Origin: JAICND01 sp040905905
GTDB lineage: Bacteria; Actinomycetota; Acidimicrobiia; Spongiisociales; ZC4RG35
Direction of reading: 5' to 3'
DNA length: 64,000 nt
Assembly: GCA_040905905.1 (NCBI GenBank)
Contig: JBBDQN010000054.1
Span: 13,721-77,720, forward strand
Notes under the pieces: generated by a model
Told to the model about the DNA's origin: nothing
Database searches by the model: none
The model's input: only the letters and a program-made list of their open reading frames with translations
Translations under genes and position numbers: made by a program
Shown: piece after piece, positions 54,574 through 61,898 of the stretch
Layout of the letters: every line of letters begins with the position of its first letter
Position numbering within the stretch: position 1 is the stretch's first letter

Positions 54574-55703
54574 CGGTCGATGACGCGGGCCACCAGCGGG
54601 CCTGCGGTCGCCATGACCAACACATAGCCGGTAGCGAGAGCAATCATGTTGGTGGGCGCCCCGGCTGCCAGGGCCAAGCCGGCGATAACTATCGAGAACT
54701 CTCCTCGTGCTAGGAGAGCGGCACCGGCTCTCCAGCGACCCCTGGATCCGATCCCGCGCAGTCGGCCCATCCAATGAGCGGTGCCAAGTTTGGTGGCTCC
54801 GGTGACCAGGCTCAGAGCGATCACCGCTAGGGCCACGTCCGGCAGGGAACCCGGGTCGGTACGAAGTCCGAAGAAGATAAAGAAGACGGCGGCGAACAGA
54901 TCGCGTAGCGGGCTCAGCAAAACTCTGGCTCGATGGGCCGCCTCCCCCGATACGCCGATCCCGACGAGGAAAGCGCCAACCGCCGCTGAAACGTGAAGCC
55001 GTTCGGTCACACCCGCCACCACCAGGGTGATCCCCAGCACGGTTAGAAGGTTCACCTCGTCAGATGACGAGAAGGCAAGCCGGCTGAGAGTGTCACCATG
55101 TCGGGAGGACACAGCCACGATCACCGCCACCACGGCCAGTGCTCCTAGCGCCGAGACCAGGGCCCCTCCTACGGTAGCCCCGACGGCGATAGCGCCCAGG
55201 ATGGGAAGAATGACCGCCATAGCCAGGTCCTCGAACACGAGTGCCGAAAGCACGAATGGGGTCTCGCGGTTTCCCACCCATCCCAGGTCCTCGATCAGCT
55301 TGGCGGCAACACCGGAGGACGATATGTAGGTGATCCCGCCCAGGAAAAGCGAAGGCATCAGCCCGAAGCCCAAGATGAGCCCGGCGAAGAGGCCTGGTAG
55401 GTAATTGAGAAGAAAGTCCACACCTCCAATGCTGCTGGTCGTCCGCAGACTCGAGACCAGTTCGCTGGCTGAGTACTCCAGACCCAGCATGAGGAGAAGA
55501 AGGATCAAGCCGAGGTCGGCGCCGATCGAGATGAAGGACTCGGAGGTCACTATCGGAACGACGCCTCCCTCCCCCAATGCCAGCCCGGCCAGTAGATACA
55601 ACGGAATCGGGGACAACTTCCAACCCACGGCGATACGAGCCATGACGCCCAAGACAACGATGATTCCGCCTAGCTCAAGAAAGAGCAGGGCGGTCTCGGA
55701 CAT
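54570..55703 (-). CDS. khtU: CPA2-family K+/H+ antiporter (KhtU-like)
   Basis: This 377-residue protein consists almost wholly of about 12 membrane helices of the KefB/KhtU type, with the conserved ALVFEDLAMAVILP (Asp in the ion pathway) and LGLEYSASELV. It lacks a C-terminal TrkA-N domain; the regulatory RCK part is instead encoded by the neighbouring gene one base upstream. ATG at 55703. The pair resembles KhtT-KhtU of Bacillus, which exports K+ in response to pH and nucleotides. Confidence 0.85.
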   Translation of the reverse strand: MSETALLFLELGGIIVVLGVMARIAVGWKLSPIPLYLLAGLALGEGGVVPIVTSESFISIGADLGLILLLLMLGLEYSASELVSSLRTTSSIGGVDFLLNYLPGLFAGLILGFGLMPSLFLGGITYISSSGVAAKLIEDLGWVGNRETPFVLSALVFEDLAMAVILPILGAIAVGATVGGALVSALGALAVVAVIVAVSSRHGDTLSRLAFSSSDEVNLLTVLGITLVVAGVTERLHVSAAVGAFLVGIGVSGEAAHRARVLLSPLRDLFAAVFFIFFGLRTDPGSLPDVALAVIALSLVTGATKLGTAHWMGRLRGIGSRGRWRAGAALLARGEFSIVIAGLALAAGAPTNMIALATGYVLVMATAGPLVARVIDR

Positions 55704-55704
55704 G

Positions 55705-56190
55705 TCAGCCGCTGCGGAGGATGGTCGACACGTTGACAATGCCCCGGGGGGTGCCAACCACTACGAGCACGTCGTTGGGCTCGATCAAGAAGGTTGGCTC
55801 GGGGGCCGGGAACGCCTGGGCGCCCCGCAGCACCGCTACCACCGAAACTCCGGTTCGGGTCCGCAACCTTACCTCCCCGATCGTCTTGCGGGCCGCGTCG
55901 TGGTGGGGCTCGACCTGCAGCCAGTCGATGGCCAGTCCTTCTATGTGCTGCTGGAGATGGGAGAGATCCTCCACCACCTGCGAACCACCCAGCACGTCGA
56001 CCAAGTTGTGAGCTTCCTCCTCCGTGAGGGTGACTGTGGTCGCCACCGAGTCGGGATCGTCGGGCGCACTGACGAACAACTCGCGCCATCCGGTGCGATG
56101 GTGAACGACCCCGACCCGGCTCCCCTCGGCGGTAACGAAGTCGTACCGAACCCCGAATCCAGGCAACGTGGTCTTTTGGATGGACGACAC
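55705..56190 (-). CDS. khtT: Antiporter regulatory subunit with TrkA-C (RCK_C) domain (KhtT-like)
   Basis: The 161-residue protein has an N-terminal KhtT domain (TTLPGFGVRYDFVTAEG) and a C-terminal RCK_C domain (LRTRTGVSVVAVLRG through FLIEPNDVLVVVGTPRG), which binds a nucleotide ligand in KhtT. I choose GTG at 56190 (MSSIQKTTLPGFG) with AGAGG 7 bases upstream; an ATG at 56220 adds ten residues unlike the family. It precedes the antiporter gene by one base. Confidence 0.82.
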   Translation of the reverse strand: MSSIQKTTLPGFGVRYDFVTAEGSRVGVVHHRTGWRELFVSAPDDPDSVATTVTLTEEEAHNLVDVLGGSQVVEDLSHLQQHIEGLAIDWLQVEPHHDAARKTIGEVRLRTRTGVSVVAVLRGAQAFPAPEPTFLIEPNDVLVVVGTPRGIVNVSTILRSG

Positions 56191-56221
56191 AACAAAACCT
56201 CTGTTGGCGGCAGAGCCCATC

Positions 56222-56251
56222 TTGGCAGGGGATCCCCGAGGGTGAGATATA
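56222..56251 (+). promoter_or_regulatory. Promoter of the serine hydrolase gene with an embedded palindrome
   Basis: A -35 box TTGGCA (56222-56227) and a -10 box GATATA (56246-56251) are separated by 18 bases. The spacer holds the perfect palindrome GGGGATCCCC (56228-56237). A start site about six bases past the -10 box would put the ATG at 56263 almost at the 5' end of the mRNA. Confidence 0.55.
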
Positions 56252-56262
56252 TGGTGCCGTGC

Positions 56263-57063
56263 ATGCAGGCCCTGGCGCAGATCCACGACTGGGCCGGCGG
56301 GTCGGGGGCTATCGTCGTCGGATCAGAAGGTGTGCTCGGGGAGCGAGGTGTTCTCGACCGAGCGGCGCGTTGGGCTTCGGTAACAAAACTTGCCACCGCC
56401 TATGCGACCTTGATAGCGGTCGAGAGTGGTTTGCTCGACCTGGAGGAACCGGCGGGTCCGCCAGGGGCCACCCTCCGGCATCTGCTGGCTCATGCCTCCG
56501 GGCTTCCCTTTGAGGGGTCTGAACCGATCGCCCCACCCGGGCGTCGCCGGATCTATTCCAACGCAGGGTTCGACCTGATCGGAGCAGTGATCGACCACCG
56601 CACACCGCACGGGTTTGCGACCTATATGCAAGAGCAGGTCCTGGGCCCACTCGGAATCGTCGCCGAACTCCAGGGACGACCATCTGAGGGATTGTTCGGC
56701 AACGTGCGGGGCATCGCCCTCCTGGGCATGGAACTACTGGCACCGTCTCTGTTGGCCCCCCGAACCCTGGCAGCGGCGCGAACCGTTGCTTTTCGCGGGC
56801 TCAAGGGCACCCTCCCCGGCGTTGGAAGATACGACAACCTGGACTGGGGACTCGGCCCGGAGATCCGCGCCGACAAGTCACCCCATTGGATGGGGACGAC
56901 CAACTCGCCAACCACATTTGGTCACTTCGGGGGCTCGGGAGCTTTCCTCTGGGTCGATCCCGTCCCGGGACGCGCCCTGGCAGTCGTCTCGGGAAAGGAG
57001 TTCGGCCCGTGGGCACTTTCAGCCTGGCCGATACTTTCCGACTCAGTTCTCGCCTCGGCCTAA
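56263..57063 (+). CDS. Serine hydrolase of the beta-lactamase / penicillin-binding fold (class C-like)
   Basis: The SxxK motif is S39-VTK in ASVTKLATAYA, the YxN motif is YSN (98-100) and the third box is FGHFGGSGAFLW with HFG replacing KTG, as in class C-related esterases and peptidases. 266 residues from the ATG at 56263; an in-frame ATG at 56251 lies within the -10 box and is less likely. There is no signal peptide, so a cytoplasmic esterase or amidase role is possible. Substrate unknown. Confidence 0.82.
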   Translation: MQALAQIHDWAGGSGAIVVGSEGVLGERGVLDRAARWASVTKLATAYATLIAVESGLLDLEEPAGPPGATLRHLLAHASGLPFEGSEPIAPPGRRRIYSNAGFDLIGAVIDHRTPHGFATYMQEQVLGPLGIVAELQGRPSEGLFGNVRGIALLGMELLAPSLLAPRTLAAARTVAFRGLKGTLPGVGRYDNLDWGLGPEIRADKSPHWMGTTNSPTTFGHFGGSGAFLWVDPVPGRALAVVSGKEFGPWALSAWPILSDSVLASA

Positions 57064-57068
57064 TCAGT

Positions 57069-57088
57069 CGCCTCCGGCTAGGAGGTCG
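57069..57088. terminator. Hairpin between convergent serine hydrolase gene and kinase remnant
   Basis: CCTCC (57071-57075), loop GGCTA, GGAGG (57081-57085), extended imperfectly by CG/TCG on the outside. It lies 6 bases after the serine hydrolase stop and covers the stop of the opposing kinase remnant. There is no T run. Confidence 0.35.
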
Positions 57089-57317
57089 CCTCTGGGGCGG
57101 TGGGCAAGGTGAGTTCGAAAATGCTCCAGTCGCCCTCTCTCCGATAGGTCAGGTCACCGTCGATGAGTCGACAGAGTTTGCGGGCTACCGCCAGCCCCAG
57201 GCCCATCGAAGCGGGCAGGGCCGGTCCCGTTTTGCTCCGTACGTAGGGTTCGAGGAACGGCGAAGGGAGGTAACAGCCATCCGGATCAAGATCGGCAGAA
57301 CCGTGACGGAACCTGAT
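57078..57317 (-). pseudogene. C-terminal remnant of a sensor histidine kinase (HATPase G2 box)
   Basis: The minus strand encodes about 79 residues before a TAG at 57080: after an in-frame TGA at 57320 it reads IRFRHGSADLDPDG, later FLEPYVRSKTG (F box), MGLGLAVARKLCRL (G2 box) and ends with WSIFELTLPTAPEATS, the classic end of a histidine kinase ATPase domain. There is no start codon near the 5' end, and no H box, N box or sensor domain upstream, where the Ig-like gene ends at 57347. It is therefore a gene fragment. It differs from the intact kinase at 60193-61752, so it is not a recent duplicate of that gene. Confidence 0.75.
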
Positions 57318-57346
57318 TCAATAGCCGCCCGATCAAATAGAGGGAG

Positions 57347-58240
57347 TCAGATTCCCGGGAGAAACACGAACTCGAAGGTCTCCTTACGCCCGAATTCGTC
57401 AATCACTTTCACCAGGAACCCCTCGTCCGGTGGTGCCTCCGAGAAAAAGACTTGGATCTCCCAGTGACCTTCGCCATTGACCGCGGTGGTCCCCGAACCA
57501 AATTCCGACTGTACGGAGATCATCGATCCCGGTTCCCCCACCCCGTAGTAGATGTCGAAAGGCGGTTCTTCGCTGCACGATCCAAATGTGGCGTCGGCAT
57601 CAAACGGCGCCAACTCCTGTTTGGTGGTAGTCGTCGTGGCCGGGACCGTGGTGGTGACCGGAGGTGAATACACCACGGTAATGGTGGCGGCGGCTTCGTT
57701 GCCCGCCGGGTCGCGTGCAACAAAACGGGCCCGATTGGGACCTGCCGAGAGCACCAAAGTGATCCTCCAATTGCCCTCCTGGTCGACCGCGGCCTCATAG
57801 GGACCGGCCAGCACTACGGCGCCCGGCTCGGTAGTGCCAACAAACTCAACGGTTTTCTCTTCGAGCACCGCACCATCTTGGGGAGAGGTGATAACGATTG
57901 GAGGTGGGATCAGATCTTGTCCGGGATCAACGACCGGGCTATTGGTGGTTGCGGTTGTAGTCGACGCGGTGAGGTCCGTGGTAGCCGTGGTGGTGGTCTC
58001 GGCGATGGCGGTTGTGGACGTAGTCGACTCGATCACCGTCGGCTCAACCACCAGGGCGAAACCGACCGCCGATCCCAGGATGAGCACGGAGGCTATCCAA
58101 ACCGGCCTAAACACGGCCACCACCCGCCTCCGGTCTGAACCATTGAGGGTCCTCGAACCAAGCTGTAGCGGCGCCTGCTCCACTGAAGCCTTGAGATTGT
58201 CGGCCGCACGGCGGGCCCGATCGTCGAGGCCGAGGCTCAT
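57347..58240 (-). CDS. Membrane-anchored protein with Thr-rich stalk and two beta-sandwich domains, coupled to the ECF sigma factor
   Basis: This 297-residue protein has a basic cytoplasmic N-terminus of about 43 residues, one transmembrane helix (44-65), a Thr-rich stalk (70-104), a glucodextranase B-like Ig domain (about 112-193, with TTEPGAVVLAG and ARDPAGNEA), a second short Thr linker and a C-terminal domain (215-297, ending ETFEFVF). The ATGA overlap with the sigma gene suggests it may be its membrane partner or anti-sigma factor, but the cytoplasmic part lacks the HxxxCxxC zinc anti-sigma motif. It is a full-length paralog of the protein at 58901-59731. Confidence 0.8.
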   Translation of the reverse strand: MSLGLDDRARRAADNLKASVEQAPLQLGSRTLNGSDRRRVVAVFRPVWIASVLILGSAVGFALVVEPTVIESTTSTTAIAETTTTATTDLTASTTTATTNSPVVDPGQDLIPPPIVITSPQDGAVLEEKTVEFVGTTEPGAVVLAGPYEAAVDQEGNWRITLVLSAGPNRARFVARDPAGNEAAATITVVYSPPVTTTVPATTTTTKQELAPFDADATFGSCSEEPPFDIYYGVGEPGSMISVQSEFGSGTTAVNGEGHWEIQVFFSEAPPDEGFLVKVIDEFGRKETFEFVFLPGI

Positions 58241-58776
58241 TGCGAGACCTCCAGGTTGAGTTTGGCGGCGAGGGTTTGTCGCCCCCTGAAGAGGTGAACC
58301 TTGGCGGTTGCCGGACTGCAGTCGATTATGCGGGCGATATCAGCTACGGAACGGTCTTCGAGATAGAAGAGGGCGATGGCCTGTGCTTGCTTGGCCGGCA
58401 GGCCTCGTACCAGGTTCCAGAATTCTTCGTCCTCAGGTTCAAGCTCCGGCAGAGCCTCCTGGCGGTGTATGGCGATGCGGGCGAGGGCCCGGGCCTCGGC
58501 CGCACGCTTCCTGAAGGCAGATATCGCCATGTTCGCAACCACTCTTCTCACCCATGCCGCCGGTTTGTCGTATGCGGCGATCTTGTCCCAGCGTTGGTGC
58601 GCCGCCATGAAGGCCTCCTGGGCAAGGTCTTCGGCGCCCATCCGGCTCCCCGACAGCGCATAGGCGAGACCGACCACTCCCCGGAACTCCCGGCGATAGA
58701 AGGTCTCGAACGCCTCTTCACCGACGACAACCGCCTCGTCGGCGGGGGCCGGTTGACTCCGAATCCGTGACGTCAA
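58237..58776 (-). CDS. RNA polymerase sigma factor, ECF family
   Basis: The 179-residue protein has region 2 (FYRREFRGVVGLAYALSG, then GAEDLAQEAFMAAHQRWDK) and region 4 (LPAKQAQAIALFYLEDRS, then DIARIIDCSPATAKVHLFRG) and no extra domains. The only usable start is the TTG at 58776, since an in-frame TGA lies two codons upstream. A candidate promoter ends five bases before it, implying a leaderless transcript. It is coupled to the downstream membrane protein and divergent from that protein's paralog. Confidence 0.92.
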   Translation of the reverse strand: MTSRIRSQPAPADEAVVVGEEAFETFYRREFRGVVGLAYALSGSRMGAEDLAQEAFMAAHQRWDKIAAYDKPAAWVRRVVANMAISAFRKRAAEARALARIAIHRQEALPELEPEDEEFWNLVRGLPAKQAQAIALFYLEDRSVADIARIIDCSPATAKVHLFRGRQTLAAKLNLEVSQ

Positions 58777-58781
58777 AGTTC

Positions 58782-58809
58782 ACACGCATCGGCATGGCAG
58801 CGGGTTTAC
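58782..58809 (-). promoter_or_regulatory. Candidate ECF promoter for the sigma factor gene
   Basis: Read on the minus strand: GTAAACC (58809-58803), a 16-base spacer, then CGTGT (58786-58782). The same two boxes with the same spacing occur on the + strand at 58821-58848. Box content resembles ECF promoters (AAC in the -35, CGT in the -10). The TTG start of the sigma gene is five bases downstream. Confidence 0.65.
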
Positions 58810-58820
58810 CTGAGTAGGTC

Positions 58821-58848
58821 GTAAACCTCAGATGCATCTGCTGCGTGT
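58821..58848 (+). promoter_or_regulatory. Candidate ECF promoter for the divergent surface-protein gene
   Basis: GTAAACC (58821-58827), a 16-base spacer, CGTGT (58844-58848). Identical boxes and spacing to the minus-strand copy. The spacer contains the perfect palindrome CAGATGCATCTG (58829-58840). The predicted mRNA would have a leader of about 45 bases containing AGGGAG 7 bases before the ATG at 58901. Confidence 0.65.
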
Positions 58849-58900
58849 ATGTGGTGTGGGTTGGGAGGGGAAGCAAGAGCACTAGCCAGGGAGTAGCAGC

Positions 58901-59731
58901 ATGCGCAGATGGTTCACATTTATCGCCGGCCTCACGGTGGTAGTGGTTGGCGGGGTGGCCCTTGGACTACCAGGCAGCGACCTGTGGGCTGACAAGGATG
59001 AGCTTGTCGAGTTTCCCGTCGAGGTCGGCGAGCCCAGCACCACCAAAGTGGTCGAAGAGGCGGACGAGCCCAAATACGAGGAAGGGCCGAAGTACGACGA
59101 AGACGCCGGATACGAACACGAAGAGGAGGCAAAAGAGGAGGACGAAGTCACTGAGGTGACCGAACCTGACGACACGACCCCTCCCGACTTCCAGATTCTC
59201 CACCCCGTAAACGGCCAGGCCTTCGAGACCAAGGGAGTGGTCTTCGAAGGGAACACCGAACCCGGGGCGCGGGTCTTCGCCGGCCAGTACGAGGCCGATG
59301 TCGATGGCGACGGCGGATGGCGGATCGTTCTGATCCTGGCACCCGGCTCCAACCACGCCACCCTCAAAGCCAAAGATGCAGCCGGCAACATCACCGAAGC
59401 CTCGGTTGTGGTCACCTATGTGGTCCCCAAGAAGGAAGAGCCCAAGGAAGAGGAGAAAGAGGAACCACAGGAGTGGGAGTTCTCCGCCAACCAGGTCTAT
59501 GGCGAGTGCTCCGAGAACCCGCCTTACGACGTCTTCCACGGGACTGGCAAGCCCGGCTCCAGGATCCTCGTTCTCTCCGAATATGGCGATGATGAGACCG
59601 AAGTCAACGAGCACGGTGAGTGGGAGATCAAGGTGTTCTTCCCCGAATCACCGATCGGACATGGAATCCTGGTCAAAGTGAAGGACGAGTTCGGACACCA
59701 AAAGGCCTTCGAGTTCACACATACCGACTGA
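58901..59731 (+). CDS. Secreted or membrane-anchored protein with acidic stalk and two beta-sandwich domains
   Basis: The 276-residue protein starts with a hydrophobic segment (5-23) that may be a signal peptide or anchor, followed by a Glu/Asp-rich stalk (33-92), an Ig-like domain (about 94-175, NTEPGARVFAG, KDAAGNIT), a Lys-Glu linker and a C-terminal domain (193-276). Both domains align along their length with the protein at 57347-58240, for example YGECSENPPYDVFHGTGKPG against FGSCSEEPPFDIYYGVGEPG. ATG at 58901 with AGGGAG 7 bases upstream. Function unknown; a cell-surface structural or ligand-binding role under ECF sigma control is inferred. Confidence 0.78.
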   Translation: MRRWFTFIAGLTVVVVGGVALGLPGSDLWADKDELVEFPVEVGEPSTTKVVEEADEPKYEEGPKYDEDAGYEHEEEAKEEDEVTEVTEPDDTTPPDFQILHPVNGQAFETKGVVFEGNTEPGARVFAGQYEADVDGDGGWRIVLILAPGSNHATLKAKDAAGNITEASVVVTYVVPKKEEPKEEEKEEPQEWEFSANQVYGECSENPPYDVFHGTGKPGSRILVLSEYGDDETEVNEHGEWEIKVFFPESPIGHGILVKVKDEFGHQKAFEFTHTD

Positions 59732-59745
59732 CAATCGACTGACAC

Positions 59746-59788
59746 CGGCTGGACGTTGTTGGATGCGGGTCACCGCATCCCACAGCCG
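59746..59788. terminator. Bidirectional stem-loop between convergent genes
   Basis: A perfect stem GGATGCGG/CCGCATCC with loop GTCA occupies 59761-59780. An outer pairing CGGCTG (59746-59751) with CAGCCG (59783-59788) can extend it. It stands between the 3' ends of the surface-protein gene and the cupredoxin gene. No T tract follows on either strand. Confidence 0.55.
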
Positions 59789-59821
59789 TTGGTGGTAATT
59801 GAGGCGTTATGGCTCATCCAC

Positions 59822-60196
59822 CTAGGCAGTGACCTCTACCCGGGCGACCATCCCGCGCTCGTAGTGATCGACGAGCTCACCTGTATCCATCTGACTGACG
59901 ATCCGGCACGTGAACATGTAACTGCCAGCGGTCAATGTCACAGCCAGCCTGGCCGTTTCTCCCGCATCGATGAGCTCGGTCCCGGCAACCACGGTTCCGT
60001 CCGCTCGGCTGACGACCAGGGTGTGCGGGAACTCCCCGGAGTTGTGGGCGGTCAGCTCAACCTGTCCGGCCGCCAATCTGTTCGTGGCCGGCATGACTGA
60101 AAACTCGTCGAGGTCGACGCTCGTGGCCGAAACCGACGGGGTGCCACACCCCGCTACCAGCAGTGCGCATAGAAACAAGGATCGCCGGCGATTCAT
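59822..60196 (-). CDS. Cupredoxin-domain lipoprotein
   Basis: The 124-residue precursor has a lipobox LVAGC (13-17), predicting lipidation at C17 and an extracytoplasmic location. The remaining 107 residues form a small beta domain with a possible type 1 copper site: H58 (EFPHTLVV), C97 (YMFTCRIV), H111 and M116 (DHYERGM). The loop between Cys and the second His is longer than in plastocyanin. The ATG at 60196 overlaps the histidine kinase stop (ATGA), so kinase and lipoprotein are probably made together. Confidence 0.82.
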   Translation of the reverse strand: MNRRRSLFLCALLVAGCGTPSVSATSVDLDEFSVMPATNRLAAGQVELTAHNSGEFPHTLVVSRADGTVVAGTELIDAGETARLAVTLTAGSYMFTCRIVSQMDTGELVDHYERGMVARVEVTA

Positions 60197-61752
60197 GACG
60201 CCACCCTGAGCTGGCGGGTCGCTCGAGGCACCCCCACCGCCATAGTGGTTCCCTCCCCACAAGTGAACACCGAGATCGAGCCATCGATCCCTTGCACCAT
60301 GAGCTTGGCCAGGTACAAACCAAGGCCCGTCCCAGAGGCCCGACCCCGTTTCTCGAATTTCTCAAAGATGTGAGGTAGGAACTCTGCCTCGATTCCGGGT
60401 CCGTTGTCCCTGATCAGAAAATACACAGCCTGGACCGGACGTACGCCGACTTCGACTAGAGGCTCAAACGAAAGACCCTCCGAAACCTCGATGTCGACCT
60501 CTGATGCTCCATGGGTGCGGGCGTTGTCTGCCAGCGACACCAGCAGATGGGCCAGAGTCTCGACGTCGGTTAGGAGAGGCGGAACTTGCTGGCCGGCCGG
60601 CCAAAGACCCGTGCGTGGTGACAGCGCCGCTAGGCGCGCGAGGAGGGTGTCGCTCGGCACCCGCCGCAGCTCGTATTGAAGGCTGCGGTTCTCTATGCGG
60701 GCCACCACCAGCATCTGGGTGATCAGGTCTTTCAGCCGACGGCCGTCGGCCACGACATCCTCCAGCAGACTGGTGCGCGTGGTCACCTCGAGTTGATCCC
60801 AATCGGTCGCCAGAAGCTCGGAGCCGGTGACGATGCTCGTCAAGGGGGTCCGTAGCTCGTGGTTGATCATGAGGACGAACTCTGAGCGAACCCGGTTGGT
60901 TTCCTCGGCGAGTTCCAGGGCGCGTTCGGCCTTGCTCCGGGCCTCGTCGAGTTGTCGGTTGTGCTCCTCGAGCTCGGTAGACCGCTGCTCGAGATAACGG
61001 CGTTCGATGGCAGTCTGGGCGGCATGACGCTGGGCACCCTGACGGGCCATCAACAGCAAGCCTGACCCGGTCAAGAGGGCGACCGCTGCCACTCCCGCAG
61101 CGAGGTTGATGGGTTGCACCGCCGCCAGCCGCGCCCGACGCGTGAGAAGGGCACTGACGTCGTATTCGACCACCATCCCCCCGCCGCCCTCAAAAGGCGT
61201 CACCACCCGGTAGAGAACATCTCCTACCTCCCATGCCGGAACACCGTCGATCAAGATTTCCTCGTCAATGGGTTCGGCTATGGCGGCAAAGCTACCTCTA
61301 CTGAGTGCACCCGCCAGGTACCCGGCTAAGGGGTCGCCGACCGCATTGGGCGAGGTCGAAGCTTGATAAAACCCGTCCCCATCGACCACGCTCACCGACT
61401 CCACTTCGAGGTAGTTGCGGATTCGCCGGACCTCGACGTTGGGGTTCAACCCGCTAGCGACCCGTGTCACGTAATCGGTTCCCGCAGTCGTGATCTCCTC
61501 GGCAAAGAGTTCACCCTCGCCCACTGGCTGTGACGCCATGTAGTGGTCAAGGATCGCCCAGGTACCTATCACCACCGCCACCCCCGCGCTAAACAGGGCC
61601 GTTGCCGCCCAAAGTGGGTGAACACGGCTAGGAGGCTGCGCGGGCGATTGAGCCGGGGACGGCACGAGGTCTGTATCGGCCGCTGGGCGGCACTGCTTCA
61701 CCTGGTTTGTCTGACCCAGGTTCGCCGCACGAGGAGGTGGCAGCTCAACCAT
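60193..61752 (-). CDS. Sensor histidine kinase
   Basis: The 519-residue protein has TM1 (46-68), an extracytoplasmic sensor region (69-213), TM2 (214-236), a coiled coil (about 245-290), a dimerisation/phosphoacceptor domain with H298 in MINHELRTPLTS and an HATPase domain: N box N410, G1 DNGPGI (449-454), F box IFEKFEKRG, G2 GTGLGL (474-479). All catalytic boxes are intact. No response regulator gene adjoins it in the window, so the partner is encoded elsewhere. Translationally coupled to the cupredoxin lipoprotein downstream. Confidence 0.92.
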   Translation of the reverse strand: MVELPPPRAANLGQTNQVKQCRPAADTDLVPSPAQSPAQPPSRVHPLWAATALFSAGVAVVIGTWAILDHYMASQPVGEGELFAEEITTAGTDYVTRVASGLNPNVEVRRIRNYLEVESVSVVDGDGFYQASTSPNAVGDPLAGYLAGALSRGSFAAIAEPIDEEILIDGVPAWEVGDVLYRVVTPFEGGGGMVVEYDVSALLTRRARLAAVQPINLAAGVAAVALLTGSGLLLMARQGAQRHAAQTAIERRYLEQRSTELEEHNRQLDEARSKAERALELAEETNRVRSEFVLMINHELRTPLTSIVTGSELLATDWDQLEVTTRTSLLEDVVADGRRLKDLITQMLVVARIENRSLQYELRRVPSDTLLARLAALSPRTGLWPAGQQVPPLLTDVETLAHLLVSLADNARTHGASEVDIEVSEGLSFEPLVEVGVRPVQAVYFLIRDNGPGIEAEFLPHIFEKFEKRGRASGTGLGLYLAKLMVQGIDGSISVFTCGEGTTMAVGVPRATRQLRVAS

Positions 61753-61886
61753 CTAGTACTTATCCGGATCGATCGGGGAAGGTCCTGTCGGCCATCCTGG
61801 CGGCCGCGACGGGGTCGTCTTGATTCCTAACGGTGTCAAACGGGTTGTTCGAGTTCTACCTCACGGCAGCTATCCCCGGAGGCGGT

Positions 61887-61892
61887 CATAAT
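61887..61892 (+). promoter_or_regulatory. -10 box positioned for a leaderless nfeD transcript
   Basis: CATAAT lies six bases before the GTG at 61899, the distance expected between a -10 box and the first transcribed base. No convincing -35 box is visible 16-18 bases upstream (CGGCAG region), so the promoter is tentative. Confidence 0.4.
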
Positions 61893-61898
61893 CATGAC

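Noticed and set aside
55405..56250. Upstream extension of the serine hydrolase frame to 55405
   Set aside because: The frame is open but runs antisense through the antiporter and khtT genes; the hydrolase domain begins only near 56263.
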